DNA from: Sinonovacula constricta
Taxonomy: Eukaryota; Mollusca; Bivalvia; Cardiida; Solecurtidae
DNA length: 64,000 nucleotides
Reading direction: 5' to 3'
NCBI GenBank assembly: GCA_007844125.1
Contig: CM017561.1
Coordinates: forward strand, 20,303,223 to 20,367,222
Shown: positions 30,101-47,188 of the stretch, piece after piece
Layout: each line of letters opens with the position of its first letter
Position numbering within the stretch: position 1 is the stretch's first letter
Position numbers and translations under genes: made by a program
The notes under the pieces: model-generated
Told to the model about the DNA's origin: nothing
The model's input: the letters and a program-made list of their open reading frames with translations, nothing else
Databases searched by the model: none

Positions 30101-32679
30101 ATAAACAAATAAATAGATGTACAGCTTATTGTTTAGTAATTATATATAGTATACATAAATATAAATAAATAATTTTATTTATATCAATATAAATGTAAAT
30201 ATAAATATAAATAAAAAATAAATAAATAAATAAATAAATACATGTAATTGTGTGTGTGTGTGTGTCTTCAGTAGAACGTTCATAAGCAACTTTGCATTGA
30301 TTTTAGCCTTTAATTCTTTTCTTTGTGGAAAGGAAGCAATAGCATGTAACATGTTCTTACTGCATGACTCATTACATACTTAGAACTAGTTTATTTAAGG
30401 GTCAGCACATCCACATTGATTCTATCGCGACCCCGTTACGTTGCCCAAACGTGACTTAAACGGAAGATATACCAAAGTTTCTAAAGAGGCATTTCTGTAA
30501 GGTACTAACTTGTGGGTACCTTTTTCCTATGAGATTTTTAAATGGTTCTAATTTAGTATGTTTAGACCCTAAAATGCATGTCTTATAATGCATGTGAATT
30601 TCGGATGCTAAACATTTTTTTTCTTTTATAGTAAGTTACAGCCCATCATCTTTAATCAAGCCTGGGTCCGACCAAACAATTCCGCCCGTTGTGCACTTAT
30701 TGTGCATATAGTGAGGAAAGTCCCCGGCTGATAATGTAAAACGTTCTTATTAGTAGGGTTATTTGGTGCTAAGGTGTGTGTGTGTGTGGGTATTGGTTGG
30801 TACTAGACTACTAACAGACCGCTCATAATCAAGTTTGCATTGTTTTTGCCATTTAATGGGTTACTTTGTGGATAGGGAGCATTAACATATATCATGTACT
30901 TACGACATGATCCATCGTCTTTGTTACAAGGACTACACTCATCGCACAAGAAATGACATGCTGGTCCGTAGTATCCATCTACACAGCTGTGACAGTTGTC
31001 GAAGGTATCGGTACAGCTGGTACAATGGGCAATGCAATTGTTGCATGTCTCTGTTCCTATAACAAATCCATCACCACAACCATACGTGCAATTGTCCCTT
31101 GTACAGATGCCGTCTGTACAATGTGAGCATGAATACTGACAAGTCGGTCCATAGTTACCATCCTTACACTCTAAACAGTTATTGCTAGTTTGAGTACACT
31201 TCTTGCAGTTTACATTGCATTTGATGCACACACTACCAGAGTCAAAGTAACCTTCTCTGCAGCCATATGTACAGATTCCAATGTCCTTATTACATGCCTT
31301 ATTCAAACACATCTCGTTGCACTTGTCGTCACATGACAAACCAAAGTATCCTTCAAAACAGGTGTAACATACTCCAGAGTTGTTGCAGGAAGTACAGTTT
31401 ACAGGACAGGTGTGACATGAACCAGATTCCAGATAACTCCCTATATTACATGTCACACATGTGTCGTTTGTGCATGAAGTGCATGCTCCAGAACATGTAC
31501 TTTGAACACATTTAAAGCCTGGAAATATAACCATGAACATTTAATAAGTCGAATATTGAACATATGACTTTGATTTATTAAATACATGTTTTGAAACTAA
31601 GACTATGGCCACATCTACACATTTCATAGAAAACCTCAGCATTACACAACACTTACGCCCATGGTAAAACGCTCAAAATGTTTGTGTGGAACATAACATG
31701 TTTTGATTTGAATTGAATAAAATGTGTTAACGGTTTAAATACTGTATCCCTTTACTTTACACCAGAATGTTTCTAATAAGTTCTTTAAAGTAAACATTCT
31801 GTACTTGTTCATACCAAAAATGGCAAAATGTTATGAGAATTCTAACAAACAAGCGAATGCGACAACGAACTTCCTTGAGATACTCATATGCAAACTAAAT
31901 ATATAAATAACAATAAAGCTCTGGGGCAAGATATACCAAAGTGAATCGAGAAAAATAAAAAGGTTTTAGAAAATTATCTCAGGGCAGGTGTTGCTATTTT
32001 CTGGAATTATTTTAACATGCTAGTTGAATGCGCGTCTAGGATGCGTCACAATTTAAACGGTAGATGCATAACATTTGTTGGAGTTTCTTTTACCCCATCC
32101 CAGCAAAAGGGATAGCTTAATTTCGCAAATGTGGGTCATGTACGTGAACAAAAAACAAAAACAACAACAAAACAACAGCAACAAAAACAACACCAACAAT
32201 TACAAAGGAACATCAAGATTATTGCTTTTTATGTTGACTTATTTTCAAAACTAGCAAACTAGAAACTAGAAAACATGCAATACATACCAGTATTTAAGTT
32301 GTACTTACCCACTAGCCAGAAGATGAACAGCAGCAGCACCAAGTGATTCGCTTCAAACCTGTTGAAACATGCTAATAAATGTAAATTAAACCTAAAACTA
32401 TAGCTTATTCAGCATATCTAATACAGAGAAAGGCAGAATTTTAAGTTAACTATAATAACCGAAAGAATCAACAATGTAAAATAATGTATGCCATCGATTT
32501 AAAAAGAAATACAACATTATCTATCGCCTTAAAACATGTCGAGTCTTCCCATTAAGAAAATTTGAACAATGCACATCGCACACCCTGGACAATCCTCAAA
32601 TCTCTACACTGTAGATCTTACTTTAAACTTAGCCTTTAAACGATGTGTTAACAAGATAATATAAACTGTGTACTTACAT
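27161..32679 (-). CDS. Gene 3: EGF-repeat receptor with ITAM-like tail, 399 aa
   Basis: The exons are 32679-32678 (AT), 32358-32309 (MFEANHLVLLLFIFWLVG), 31518-30904 (615 nt EGF repeats), 29637-29364 (stalk and helix, 90 codons), 28036-27972, 27677-27639 and 27315-27161 (stop TGA). All GT-AG signals and phases are intact. The tail keeps YTTL-x11-YSSL and TYVNVF, the same candidate Syk/Shark-type and Grb2-type docking sites as gene 1. Differences from gene 1 are scattered substitutions, for example KLTNERV for KQTNERV. The 3' UTR contains a long TA repeat. It is an apparently functional paralogue; its ligand is unknown. Confidence 0.85.
28312..28380 (-). pseudogene. Decayed duplicate of the first tail exon (gene 3 intron)
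   Basis: On the minus strand TTTCAG is followed by ATTGAAAATAAAACAAACAA, similar to the real tail exon 28036-27972. The donor has become CAG|AT, so it cannot be used. Related copies are at 48632-48698 and 56856-56923. Confidence 0.5.
30000..30243 (+). repeat. Tetranucleotide (CATC/CACC, GATA, AAAT) microsatellites, gene 3 intron
   Basis: CATCC/CACC repeats, then GATA and AAAT tracts, lie in the intron between EGF and membrane exons. Confidence 0.85.
30904..31518 (-). other. Gene 3 EGF-repeat ectodomain exon
   Basis: This 615-nt exon has an intact frame from acceptor to donor. The Cys pattern is the same as gene 1, with most changes in the loops between cysteines. Confidence 0.85.
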
Positions 32680-32978
32680 TGTTCTTATTGTCTTTTCCTT
32701 CTTAAAGTCTTCAATATTTACGTTACCTCTGAACACATTAACAAATTGGTCAATACTACACCCCCTTGAAAATACATAGTAAGTTGTTGCGAAGAGGAAG
32801 TAAAAGACAAATATTTGTGTATGTTTACTGTGCTTTGATATTTTCATTATGTATGTTTAAAACAGTCTGCACGTTCCGCTTCACTAACTTAAAATAGCGT
32901 CTTCTCTTCAAACATACCCATGCGCACGTTCTACCGTCGGGGTTCAATAAATCTTCATCATTTTATCTGTTGGGAAGT

Positions 32979-32998
32979 CTTATAAATAAATGACGCAA
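32979..32998 (-). promoter_or_regulatory. Proximal TATA + TGACGCA element, gene 3
   Basis: The box reads TTATAAG here with the TGCGTCA element kept. The 5' UTR exon is about 32955-32678. Confidence 0.45.
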
Positions 32999-34774
32999 TT
33001 TTTTTTTTGTAAAACGCATTTTAAAAGACAAAAAGGTATCAGTTGGGGAAATATATTTTGCACATAACAAACGTACCGGCAGTGTTTAATCTTAATTCTT
33101 GTACGCACTTGGAATGTGTGTTAGAAGCGTATGCGCTTTATATTGGATACGTTGACATGCCTTGACATGCCTAGAACGGATAAGCACCTTATTAAGCTGG
33201 TCCGCCTGCGTAGGTGTTTTCATAATTCGACGGTCTAACAAGGAAGACGATTTCAACATTAGTATTGTAAATTATCCATACCTTCAAAGTGACTCACCTC
33301 GCGCTACTTCCTGTTGTATTTACATATCCCTATTTACAACGCTTAAACGAGTTTGTATTAACGTAGAAGATTTCAATGATAAAGTTTGTCACTTTAAATT
33401 TGTTAAAACAGGGCTCCAAAAATTAAAATAGTTATTTTTTAAATATTGTATAAGTCATGTCATTGCTTTACAATATAATAGCAGTATGAAAACACTCACG
33501 CAGCAAGGCATCAGTCTGCATGCAATTAGTCGATATGTCTTATTTAAGATAAACAAACAAAGGTTCTTAATAACTCTTTGACCTTATTGCAACTTATCAG
33601 TAAATTTATTGCTAACTGGTACAATCCGGGCATCCTCGTTTACCCTTTACAGTCAAGAATTAGCTTTATTTTGAAATTACCTCTGACCGGACAGGTCGAT
33701 GAGATTCCATGACTACGATGACTCTAAACCATGATTTGGAAGTTACTGTTTAAACTACTCTTCTTCTTTACAGCCGTACCCTATATAGACGAGACAACTT
33801 TACAGTATCCATTTACTTTACGTGAAATTGCACAGTAGCTATAACTTGGGGAGTTTTGTTTGTTCTATTACTTGATATGTCATAAGTCCTCGGTTTATAA
33901 TAAAATTACATTTGGATGTCATTACCTAAGATTACAATTCATTTTGTTTTACTGGTTCAGATACTTTAAAAAATTCGATAATTTTCTGCATGTTTTAAAA
34001 TTGCCATTTTCATTTTGACAAAATGCGTCACTGCATTTCTATCGTCATTTATTTGTTCTTACTTGGTTTGTTTTTATTTCAAACAACTCTTTCTCTCTCT
34101 CTCTTCTAGAACACTGAGTTAGCGAGATTTTATCTCCTGTACATATTGTACATACGTTTATATTGCATATATTCCGTTATTATTAGTGTGTATATTTGTG
34201 TGTATATAATATTCTGTCATCAGTTTGCAACTCGCAGTGCAAGAGCTTGTTGTCAGTTATCTCAATTTGATAGGATATTTCTAATAACTATTGTTTGTAA
34301 GAAAGGCCCTTCAGGAAGTATGAGATTAGACCACTCCACAGCCAGGTTTAAACAGTCACTCAACAAAACTTGTAAATCAATGTGTACCCATTATTTTTAA
34401 TGCGGTCATGCGCTAGAGGTGTGGCAGTTGGCGAACTTCACACTTACACACGAACAGTCCTATCGATTGATACTGGCTTTTTTTTTACACAGGCTGCTAT
34501 CGATATTCGCATTTAGTGCAAATTCTCAGTCGTTTAGGTCATATGACTGTGTTTGTTTCGATTTGCTCGAGTTACGAATTAAACGCAGCCATTGTTTATG
34601 CTTGAAAGATGAATGCATCGATTATTCTTTTATATTTGAAGTTCCCATAGTTTATACATTTTAATTGATCTATTGCCAGTAATCAAACCGATTTCACTTA
34701 CAAACAATCACGAGACGATCGGCTATATACGATAGAATATTTAGAACAAATCGGCATTATCTGCATGCTTTTGA

Positions 34775-35115
34775 CGAATTCCAAACGAAAGCGTCTCACG
34801 CTGGAAGAACGGGTCAGGGACGTTAATATGCTGGACGACGGAAAGAGTTCGAGGGTCATCGCATCAGAACTTAACGTTGGCAGAACCCTGTTCCTGAATG
34901 TCGCCATTAGAGAACGAGAAATAATCATGGAGGAGTTTGAAACAAACAATTTAAATATGAAGAGACAACGGCTACCAATACCGAACGACGAAATCAACGA
35001 TCTATGCTACCTCTGGTTTTAGGATGCCACATCCAGACAAGTGGCGTTGTCAGGTCCTCTGCTGAGAGAAAAGGCAATTCAGTAGTAACCTTGGACTTGA
35101 CAATTTGTGTTTTCA
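34775..35115 (+). pseudogene. Tigger/pogo-type transposase fragment, copy 3
   Basis: It starts KRKRLTLEERV and keeps LDDGKSSRVIASELNVG. A stop after CYLWF and a small deletion near the LREKA segment break it. It has no catalytic domain. Confidence 0.65.
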
Positions 35116-35637
35116 TTTAATTTCAATTCTTAAAAGCGAAAACAAACACAAAGTACAATTAGCTAAGTATTAATATAAACACCCAAATACCCAAAAGTAA
35201 TAAACAGACAATTCAAGCATCTTACATAATTTCTAAATCCAATGAAAATTTATCACTGATGTCAGATTTTGTATTAAGCAGTCAATATGCGGCCGTCCCT
35301 TGGGTGGCTGCTTAATACAAGTATGACTGTAAATAATATTTTTTAAACATATTTATAAAAATATCTGCTTCAGTCAGACAGACGCACAGGCTGGTAAGAA
35401 TACATGCACTTTTACTAAAAACACTCGCCGTCTTAAATTATAAACCGTAAACAGAGCATTATAATTGTCATAGAACACTTTCATTGTTAAAGCAATACAA
35501 ACAAAAATCTAATAAGTGTAATTCATATTATCTAGTATAGCTATCAAATATTGAGCAATAACGAAAAGTTAAGTTGTTGTATTTTAACAAGATTTTTAAC
35601 TGAAGGACAGTGAGTTCTGAAAGGTTATATAACTTAC

Positions 35638-35870
35638 CTGTTTTTCAGTTATAATATATCTGTGTTAATCGTATTTAGCGCGTAAACAGTTTTCTTTAAT
35701 ATACAATATGTTAACACATGTGACGTAAAACAGACACAACAGACACAATTACAAAGTAAATAATATGCTCATATGCAAGCGTGTGTAGAGAGTCATTGAG
35801 ATGCTACTCAGAAATAACTGTACTCTGTTAATCCGCTGCATTATTAGCTGCAAGTGACGTCGCCGGAAGT
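35638..35870 (-). promoter_or_regulatory. Candidate distal first exon and CRE/ETS cluster, gene 3
   Basis: The donor CAG|GTAAGT lies at 35637-35632 and the intact TGACGTCGCCGGAAGT at 35855-35870. The YY1-like site is disrupted by an insertion. Confidence 0.4.
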
Positions 35871-36023
35871 AAAAGTTCACAATTTAAGGTCAATATTCGT
35901 CATTTGATAAAGGGACGTAACGAAATGATTTACGTTTCTATGAATGGTGCTACATATGTGGTTTAGAATAAAACAACACAATGTTTGAAGGATAGTTCCT
36001 TGAAAGGAATTTCACTAAACACA

Positions 36024-36029
36024 TTTATT
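36024..36029 (-). other. Polyadenylation signal AATAAA, gene 4
   Basis: Conserved CATAATAAATG context, about 370 nt after the shifted stop of gene 4. Confidence 0.5.
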
Positions 36030-36396
36030 ATGCACAATTATGACAGAACGTGATTAGAACTAAAAGCTTATTTACATCAGTGAATTATTCTAAATTTTTG
36101 TCCCTACTCGTTTAAATATATTGATTCAACAGACGCATTTGAAGTATGCACACCACACCAGCACTAAGTTTGTTATTCAAGCGATATACATGAACCATTA
36201 CAAACCATACACGAGTATATTGTTTTTTTGTTATTCATCTTTTGATACCTAATATTAATAGCAAAGGCTGCATACTTAAATCTGTATTTGCATACAATGC
36301 GCACAGGCAACAGTAGAAAATGTATGAGGCAGTTGAACAATCCAGTTTTTAGCGTTATTCGCTTAATTTTGTCTGCATCTATGTAGACTGTCCATG

Positions 36397-40839
<4,443 letters not shown>

Positions 40840-41132
40840 TGTTCTTATTGTCTTTTCCTTCTTAAAGTCTTCAATATTTACGTTACATCTTAATACATTA
40901 ACAAATTGGTCAATACTACACACCCTTGAAAATACACAGTAAGATCTTGCGATGAGGAAGTAAACGACAAATATTTTTGTTTGTTTACTGTGCTTTGATA
41001 TGTTCAGTATGTTTAAAACAGTCTGCACGTTCCGCTTCACTAACTTAAATAACGTCTTCTTTCAAACATCCCCAGGCACACTTTCTACCGTCGGGGTTCA
41101 ATAAATCTACATTATTAAATCTGTTGGGTAGG

Positions 41133-41152
41133 TTTATAAATAAATGACGCAA
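41133..41152 (-). promoter_or_regulatory. Proximal TATA + TGACGCA element, gene 4
   Basis: Intact TTTATAAA and TGCGTCA. The 5' UTR exon is about 41109-40838. In this copy alone that exon is open in frame upstream of the split ATG, but gene 1 has an in-frame TAA there. Confidence 0.5.
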
Positions 41153-42203
41153 GTTTCTTTTATAAACGCATTTAAAAGACAAAAAGGTATCTGTTGGGGA
41201 AACATATTTTGCACATTAACGTACCGGTAGTGTTTAATCTTAATTCTTGTACGCACGTGGAATGTGCGTCAGAATTTTATGAGCTTAATATTGGATACGT
41301 TCACATGCCTAGAACAGATAATCACCTTATTAACCTGGTCCGCCTGCGTAGGTGTTTTCATAAATCGACGTTCTAACCAGGAAGACGATTTCAACATTAG
41401 TATTGTAAATTATCCATGCCTTGATAGTGACTCACCTCGTGCTACCTCATATGGTATTTATATACCCCAACTTAAAACGTTGCACGAGATTTTGTTAACG
41501 AAGAAGATTTCAATGATAAAATTTGTCACTTTAAATTTGTTAAAACAAGACTCCAAAAATATATATTTTTTTAAATATTGTACTAGTGCTTTTATTGCTT
41601 TCAAATATAATAGCAGTATGAAAACTTTCGTGCAGCAAGGCATCAGTCTGCAGGCATTTAATTGATATATCCTATTTTATGATAAACAATTAGGGTTCTC
41701 AATAACTCTTGATCTTATTACACTTATCAGTAAATATATTGCTAATTGGTACAATCCGGGAATTCTCGTTGACCCTTTTACAGTCAAGAATTAGCCTTTA
41801 TTTTAAATTTCCTCTGTGACCGGACAGGTCGATGAGATTCCATGACTACGATGACTTTAAACCATGATGTGGAAGTCACTGTTTGAACTTCGAATCTTCT
41901 TAACAGCCGTACCCTAAATAGACGAGACAACTTAACAGTATCCATTTACTTTACGTGAAATTGCACAGTAGCTATAGTTGGGAATTTTGTTTGTTTTCAT
42001 TACATGTCATAAATCATAATAAAATTACATTTGGATGTCATCACCTAAAATTACAATTCATTGTGTTTTACTGGTTCAGATACTTTCTAAAATTCGATAA
42101 TTTTCTGCATGTTTTAAAATTGCCATTTTGATTTTGTCAAAATGCGTCACTGCATTTCTATCGTCATTAATTTGTTCTTACTTGGGTTGTTTTATTTCAA
42201 ACG

Positions 42204-42205
<2 letters not shown>

Positions 42206-42294
<89 letters not shown>

Positions 42295-42296
42295 AT
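42206..42296 (+). repeat. (CT)n microsatellite
   Basis: About 90 bp of nearly pure CT at the same place as the tract at 2080-2151. Confidence 0.95.
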
Positions 42297-42964
42297 GTCG
42301 TTGAACCCTGAGATAGCAAGGTTTTTATCTCCTGTACATATTGTACATACGTTTATATTGCATATATTCCGTTATTATTAGTGTGTATATTTATGTGTAT
42401 ATACTATTATTTCATCAGTTTGCACTTCGCGGTGCAAGTGCTTCTTGTCAGTTATCTCACTTTGATAGGATATTTCTATTAAGTCTATTTGTTTGTAAGA
42501 AAGGCCCTTCAGGAAGTACGAGATTAGAACACTTCACAAGCCAGGTTTAAGCAGCCACTCAACAAAACTTGAAAGTCAATGTGTACCCGTTATTTTTAAT
42601 GCGGTAATGCGCTAGAGGTGTGACAGTTGGCGACCTTCACACTTATACAAGCACAGTCCTATCGATCGATACTGGCTTTAATTACACATATAGGCTGCTA
42701 TCGATATTTGCATTTAGTGCAAATCCGCGGTCGTTTACGTCACGTGAGTATGTTTGTTTCGATTTGGTCGAGTTACCTATTAAACGCAACCATTGTTTAT
42801 GCTTGAAATAAGAATGCATCGATTATTCTTTTATATTTGAAGTTTATACATTTTAATTGTTTTATTGCGCGTAATCAAACTGATTTAACTTACAAACAAT
42901 CACAAGTTGATCGGCAATATACGATAGAATATTTAGAACAAATCGGCATTATCTGCATGCTTTA

Positions 42965-43312
42965 GACGAATTCCAAACGAAAGCGTCTCACACTGGTAGA
43001 ACGGGTCAGGGACGTTAATATGCTTGACGACGGTAAGAGTTCGAGGGTCATCGCAACAGAACTTAACGTTGGCAGAACCCTGTTCCTGAACGTCGCCAAG
43101 AGAGAACGAGAAATAATAATCGAGGAGTTTGAAACATACAATTGGAATATGAAGAGACAACGGCTATCAATACCGAACGACGAAATCGACAATCTATGCT
43201 ACCGCTGGTTTTAGGATGCCACATCCGGACAATTGTCATTGTCAGGTCCTCTTCTGAGAGAAAAGACACTTAAATTCACTAGTGACCTTGGACTTGACAA
43301 TTTGTGTTTTCA
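42965..43312 (+). pseudogene. Tigger/pogo-type transposase fragment, copy 4
   Basis: KRLTLVERVRDVNMLDDGKS and the following HTH part are open. A stop occurs after CYRWF. It lies just left of the LINE insertion and is not part of it. Confidence 0.65.
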
Positions 43313-43576
43313 TTTAATTTCATTTCTTAAAAGCTTAGTATTAATATAAACACCCAAATACAAAAAAAAGTTATAAACAGTCAATTAAAACATCTTACAT
43401 AATTTCTAAATCCAATGAAAATTTATCACTGAGGTCAGATTTTGTATTGAGCAGTCAATTTGCGGCCGTCCCTTGGGTGGCTACTTAATACAAGTGTGAC
43501 TGTAAATAATATTGTTTTAAACATATTAATATAAAATATCTGCTTTAATCAGCCCGAAGCACAGGCTTGTAAGAAT

Positions 43577-46321
43577 TGTTGGCATCCTTATGTCTCTAGA
43601 GACAATGGTGTCTGCACCTGAGTGTTTGTTAAGTTGTGGGGGAAGTGTGTGGAGGAAGATGCCATTTTCGGACTCACTGAAAGCGTACCACAGGAGCAGG
43701 GAGAAGAATATGCCGAACAGTGTCGGGGCCAGGACACACCTTTGTTTGACTCCGCTCTTGATTGGATAGGGGTCCGATGATGCTCCGTCATACTGAACAG
43801 TGCCAGACGTGTTGTTGTGGAATGACTTGACCATCTTCAGAAGCTTGGTGGGGCATCCAATCTTGTGGAGGAGAGCGAAGAGACCAGATTGACTGACCAA
43901 GTCAAACGCCTTAGTCAGGTCGATGAAGGCGAAGTACAGGGGGCGTCGCTGTTCGTGGCACTTTTCCTGCAACTGCCTTAGGAAGAACACCATGTCGATG
44001 GTTGATCGCTTGGTCCGGAACCGACACTGTGACTCGGAATACACGCAGTCAGCAAGTACCTGCAGCCGGTTGAGGACAACCCTGGCGAAGGCTTTTCCCA
44101 CAATGCTGAGGAGGGAGATTCCACGATAGTTGTTGCAGTCGCTGCGATCACCCTTTTTCTTATAGAGCGTGACGATCTTTACATCCCTCATGTCTTGGGG
44201 TATCATTCCCTCTTCCCAGCACTGTAGCAAAAGCTCATGGAGGTGTCCAAGGAGGGAGCTCTCTTTTGCGGCCTTCACAACCTCTGGTGGGATTCCGTCA
44301 CTGCCTGGTGCTTTCCCGCAGGACAGTGAATCAATGGCCTTTCTGAGCTCCTCGATGGTGGGTGGCGAGTCGAGTTCTTCCATAGTGGGCAGTGGGGTGG
44401 TGTTCTCCATGGCTGTGTCAGTAACGACATTCTCTCTAGAGTACAACACCCCGTAGTGCTCAACCCATCTCTCCATCTGCTCCCCACGGTCCTTGATGAT
44501 GACGCCGGAGATGGACTTGAGGGGTGCGGTTTTGGTGACAGTAGGTCCAAAAGCTTTTTTATCCCCTCATACATGGCACGGGTGTTTCCGCAGTCTGCAG
44601 AGGTCTGGATGCCATTGCAAAGCTTCAGCCAGTAGTTGTTGGCGCACCTGCGGGTGACCCTCTTGGCATTGTTGCGGGCTTCTCTATAGGCGGCCAGTGT
44701 TTTCTTGCAGGGCTTCTTCTTGTACTTGAGAAGCGCAGCACCCTTGGCAGCTAAGGCAGGCTCCATCACTTTTATTTCGGCCTTGAACCAGTCCTCGTTC
44801 TTCCTGGCTCTATTCCCAAAGGTGTCTGAGGCGCTCTGGTATACTGCATCACGGATAAAGTCCCAGCGTGCTGTGGCACTGTCTGTGGGACAGTCTTCCA
44901 GGAGCTTGTCAATAGCCTCAGCAAAGCATTTGCGCAGCTCAGGCTTTGAGGCTCTGGCCGTGTCGATGCGAGGCCGGCTCTTCTGCTTGGAGTGGTGGAT
45001 CCGTCCGGGTCGCAGACGCACCATGCTGCTGACCAGGGAGTGATCGGTGTCGCAATCGGCACTGTGGTAACTGCGCGTGAGGAGCACGTGGTTCAGCATG
45101 GGCCTTCTTGTAATGACGAGGTCCAGCTGGTGCCAATGCTTTGACCTGGGTTGTTGCCAAGACACTCTGTGGTGGGGCTTGGTGGAGTAGAAGGTGTTGG
45201 TGATGGCGACGTCATGGAAGGAGCAAAGCTCAAGTAACCGCTGTCCGTTCTCATTGAGCTTGCCAACTCCAAAGTGCCCGATGCAACGTAGCCAGAAGGT
45301 GTGGGCTGTGCCTACTCGGTCATTTAAGTCTCCGAGTAGGAACAGGTTTTCCTTAGCTGGTATCTCCCTAATCCTTGTCTCGAGCTCCTCATAGAATGCA
45401 TCTTTAGCCTCGACTGTGGAACAGAGCGTAGACGCTAAAGATGTGTGCAGGTCCTGAGGAGGTAGTGAGGCAGAGTGGAAGGAGGCGTTCGGTTCCCTGT
45501 GAAGGAGGTTCGACTGATTGTAGGAGGGAGTTGCGAACTGCGAAGCCAACTCCGGAGAGTCGGCGCTCATCTGACTCCAGACCTTGCCAGAAGAACGTGT
45601 AGTCCTTCTCATTGAGATTGCCACTGGAAGCGAGGCGTGTCTTCTGGAGGGCGGCGATGTCGATGTTCCGCTTGGCTAGCTCGCGGTCGATGATGGCGGT
45701 TTTCCTGGCGTCGTCTACTTTCTGAAGGTCGTCAGATAGGCCCGAACACATTGTTTTGACGTTCCAGGTTGCCAGCCGCAGTGCTGGTGGTTTCTTTTCC
45801 TTTCGTTGTTTGCCTGGTGCTCAATTTTACAACAAGCCTTTCGATTTTGTCTAAGCTTCACGCACCCAATGAAGCAAGCAAGTTGTGGCGGGGTAGTAAC
45901 TTATTGCCCGGGGGCTGCCCGGGTTGAGGCGGGCGGTAACTTCCCATTGGAGTCAAAAGACTCCTCCCATCGTCGAGAGCAACCACTAGCGCCCGGCTCT
46001 ACGCCAAACGAGCCTGGCCTTATAACTAGTGTCTGCTGCTCCCCGTGTTGAGTCTTCGCTAAGACGGCGAAGCTGGAGTGACCTCTCCAGGTGCAGGACT
46101 GGGCGGGTGGTATGGAGATCCTAGAGTGCCCAGTGCCAGGATCCCCCTCTCGGCATTACTGGCAGAGTCCGGCGGAAAGGCAAGCCAATACGGCCGGTGC
46201 CAGCGCAGCTGCAGGAGGTGCCAAAAGGCATCGCAAAGCTCAACCAACTGCCTACGGGTCTCCGTACCAGATTTTCTATCTGGGTTTACTCCCATAGCCT
46301 TTGACCAGCCAAGGTCGACCT
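43577..46321 (-). mobile_element. Truncated non-LTR retrotransposon (LINE), endonuclease + partial RT
   Basis: This GC-rich 2.7-kb insertion stands out from AT-rich surroundings. From 5' (46321) it holds a GC-rich leader, an APE-type endonuclease (GLSDDLQKVDDARK, LLGDLNDRVG, DTDHSLV) and a reverse transcriptase (SCGKAPGSDGIPPE, YKKKGDRSDCNNYRGISLL, FAFIDLTKAFD, GVKQRCVLAPTLF). Frameshifts occur near 45420 and at an A-run near 44560. The catalytic Glu of the usual LQET motif is Lys (ALQKTRL), the QG of KQGC is QR, and the RT breaks off before the FADD box, with a short 3' end joined on. The empty site in gene 3 (35390-35410, GGCTGGTAAGAATACATG) shows insertion after GTAAGAA, with a near-duplicate GCAAGAA at 46322-46328. 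It is a dead copy; the clade is not certain. Confidence 0.85.
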
Positions 46322-46570
46322 GCAAGAACACATGTGCTTTTAGAAAAAAAAAACATTCGCCGTTTCAAACGATGAACCGTAAACAGAGCATTATAATTGT
46401 CAAAGAACACTTTCATTGTTAAAGCAAAACAAACAAAAATCTAATAAGTGTTATTCATATTATTTAATATAGCAATTAAATATTGAGCAATAATAAAAAG
46501 TTAAGTTGTTGTTTATTTAACAAGATTTTAAGTTGAAGGACAGTGAGTTCTGGAAGGTTTTATTACTTAC

Positions 46571-46774
46571 ATGTTTTTCAGTTATTATATATCTGTGTTA
46601 TTCGTATTATGTACTTAAACAGTTTTTTTTAATCTACAAAAGTTAACCGACACAATTACTTAGTCAAACTATGCTCATATGCAAGCATGTGTAGAGAGTC
46701 ATTGAGATGCTACTCAGTATTAACTGCACTCTGTTTATCCGCCATTATTAGTTGCAGGTGACGTCGCCGGAAGT
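46571..46774 (-). promoter_or_regulatory. Candidate distal first exon and CRE/ETS cluster, gene 4
   Basis: The exon ends CAT|GTAAGT at 46571 (CAG in the other copies). TGACGTCGCCGGAAGT lies at 46759-46774 with a YY1-like GCCATTATT beside it. The LINE lies between this element and the proximal promoter of gene 4. Confidence 0.4.
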
Positions 46775-46929
46775 AAAACATCCCAATTAAAGGTCAAAAG
46801 TCGACATTTGATAAAAGGACGTAACGAAATGATTTACGTTTCTATGAAATGGTGTTATATATGTGGTTTAGAAAAAACAATAACGTTGGTTCGGAGGATA
46901 GTTTCCTGAAAGGAATTTCACTAAACACA

Positions 46930-46935
46930 TTTATT
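46930..46935 (-). other. Polyadenylation signal AATAAA, gene 5
   Basis: Conserved signal downstream of the gene 5 stop codon. Confidence 0.45.
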
Positions 46936-47088
46936 ATGCACAATTTTTGACAGAACGTGATTAGAACTAAAAGCTTATTTACCTCAGTGTTATATTCGAT
47001 ATTCTTGTTCATATTCATTTAAATATATTGAATCAACAACCACATTTAAGGTATGCACACCACACCAGCACCAGTTTTGTTATTCCAG

Positions 47089-47188
<100 letters not shown>

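Noticed and set aside
44705..46422. Plus-strand frames over the LINE
   Set aside because: They are antisense shadows of the endonuclease/RT frames in GC-rich sequence.
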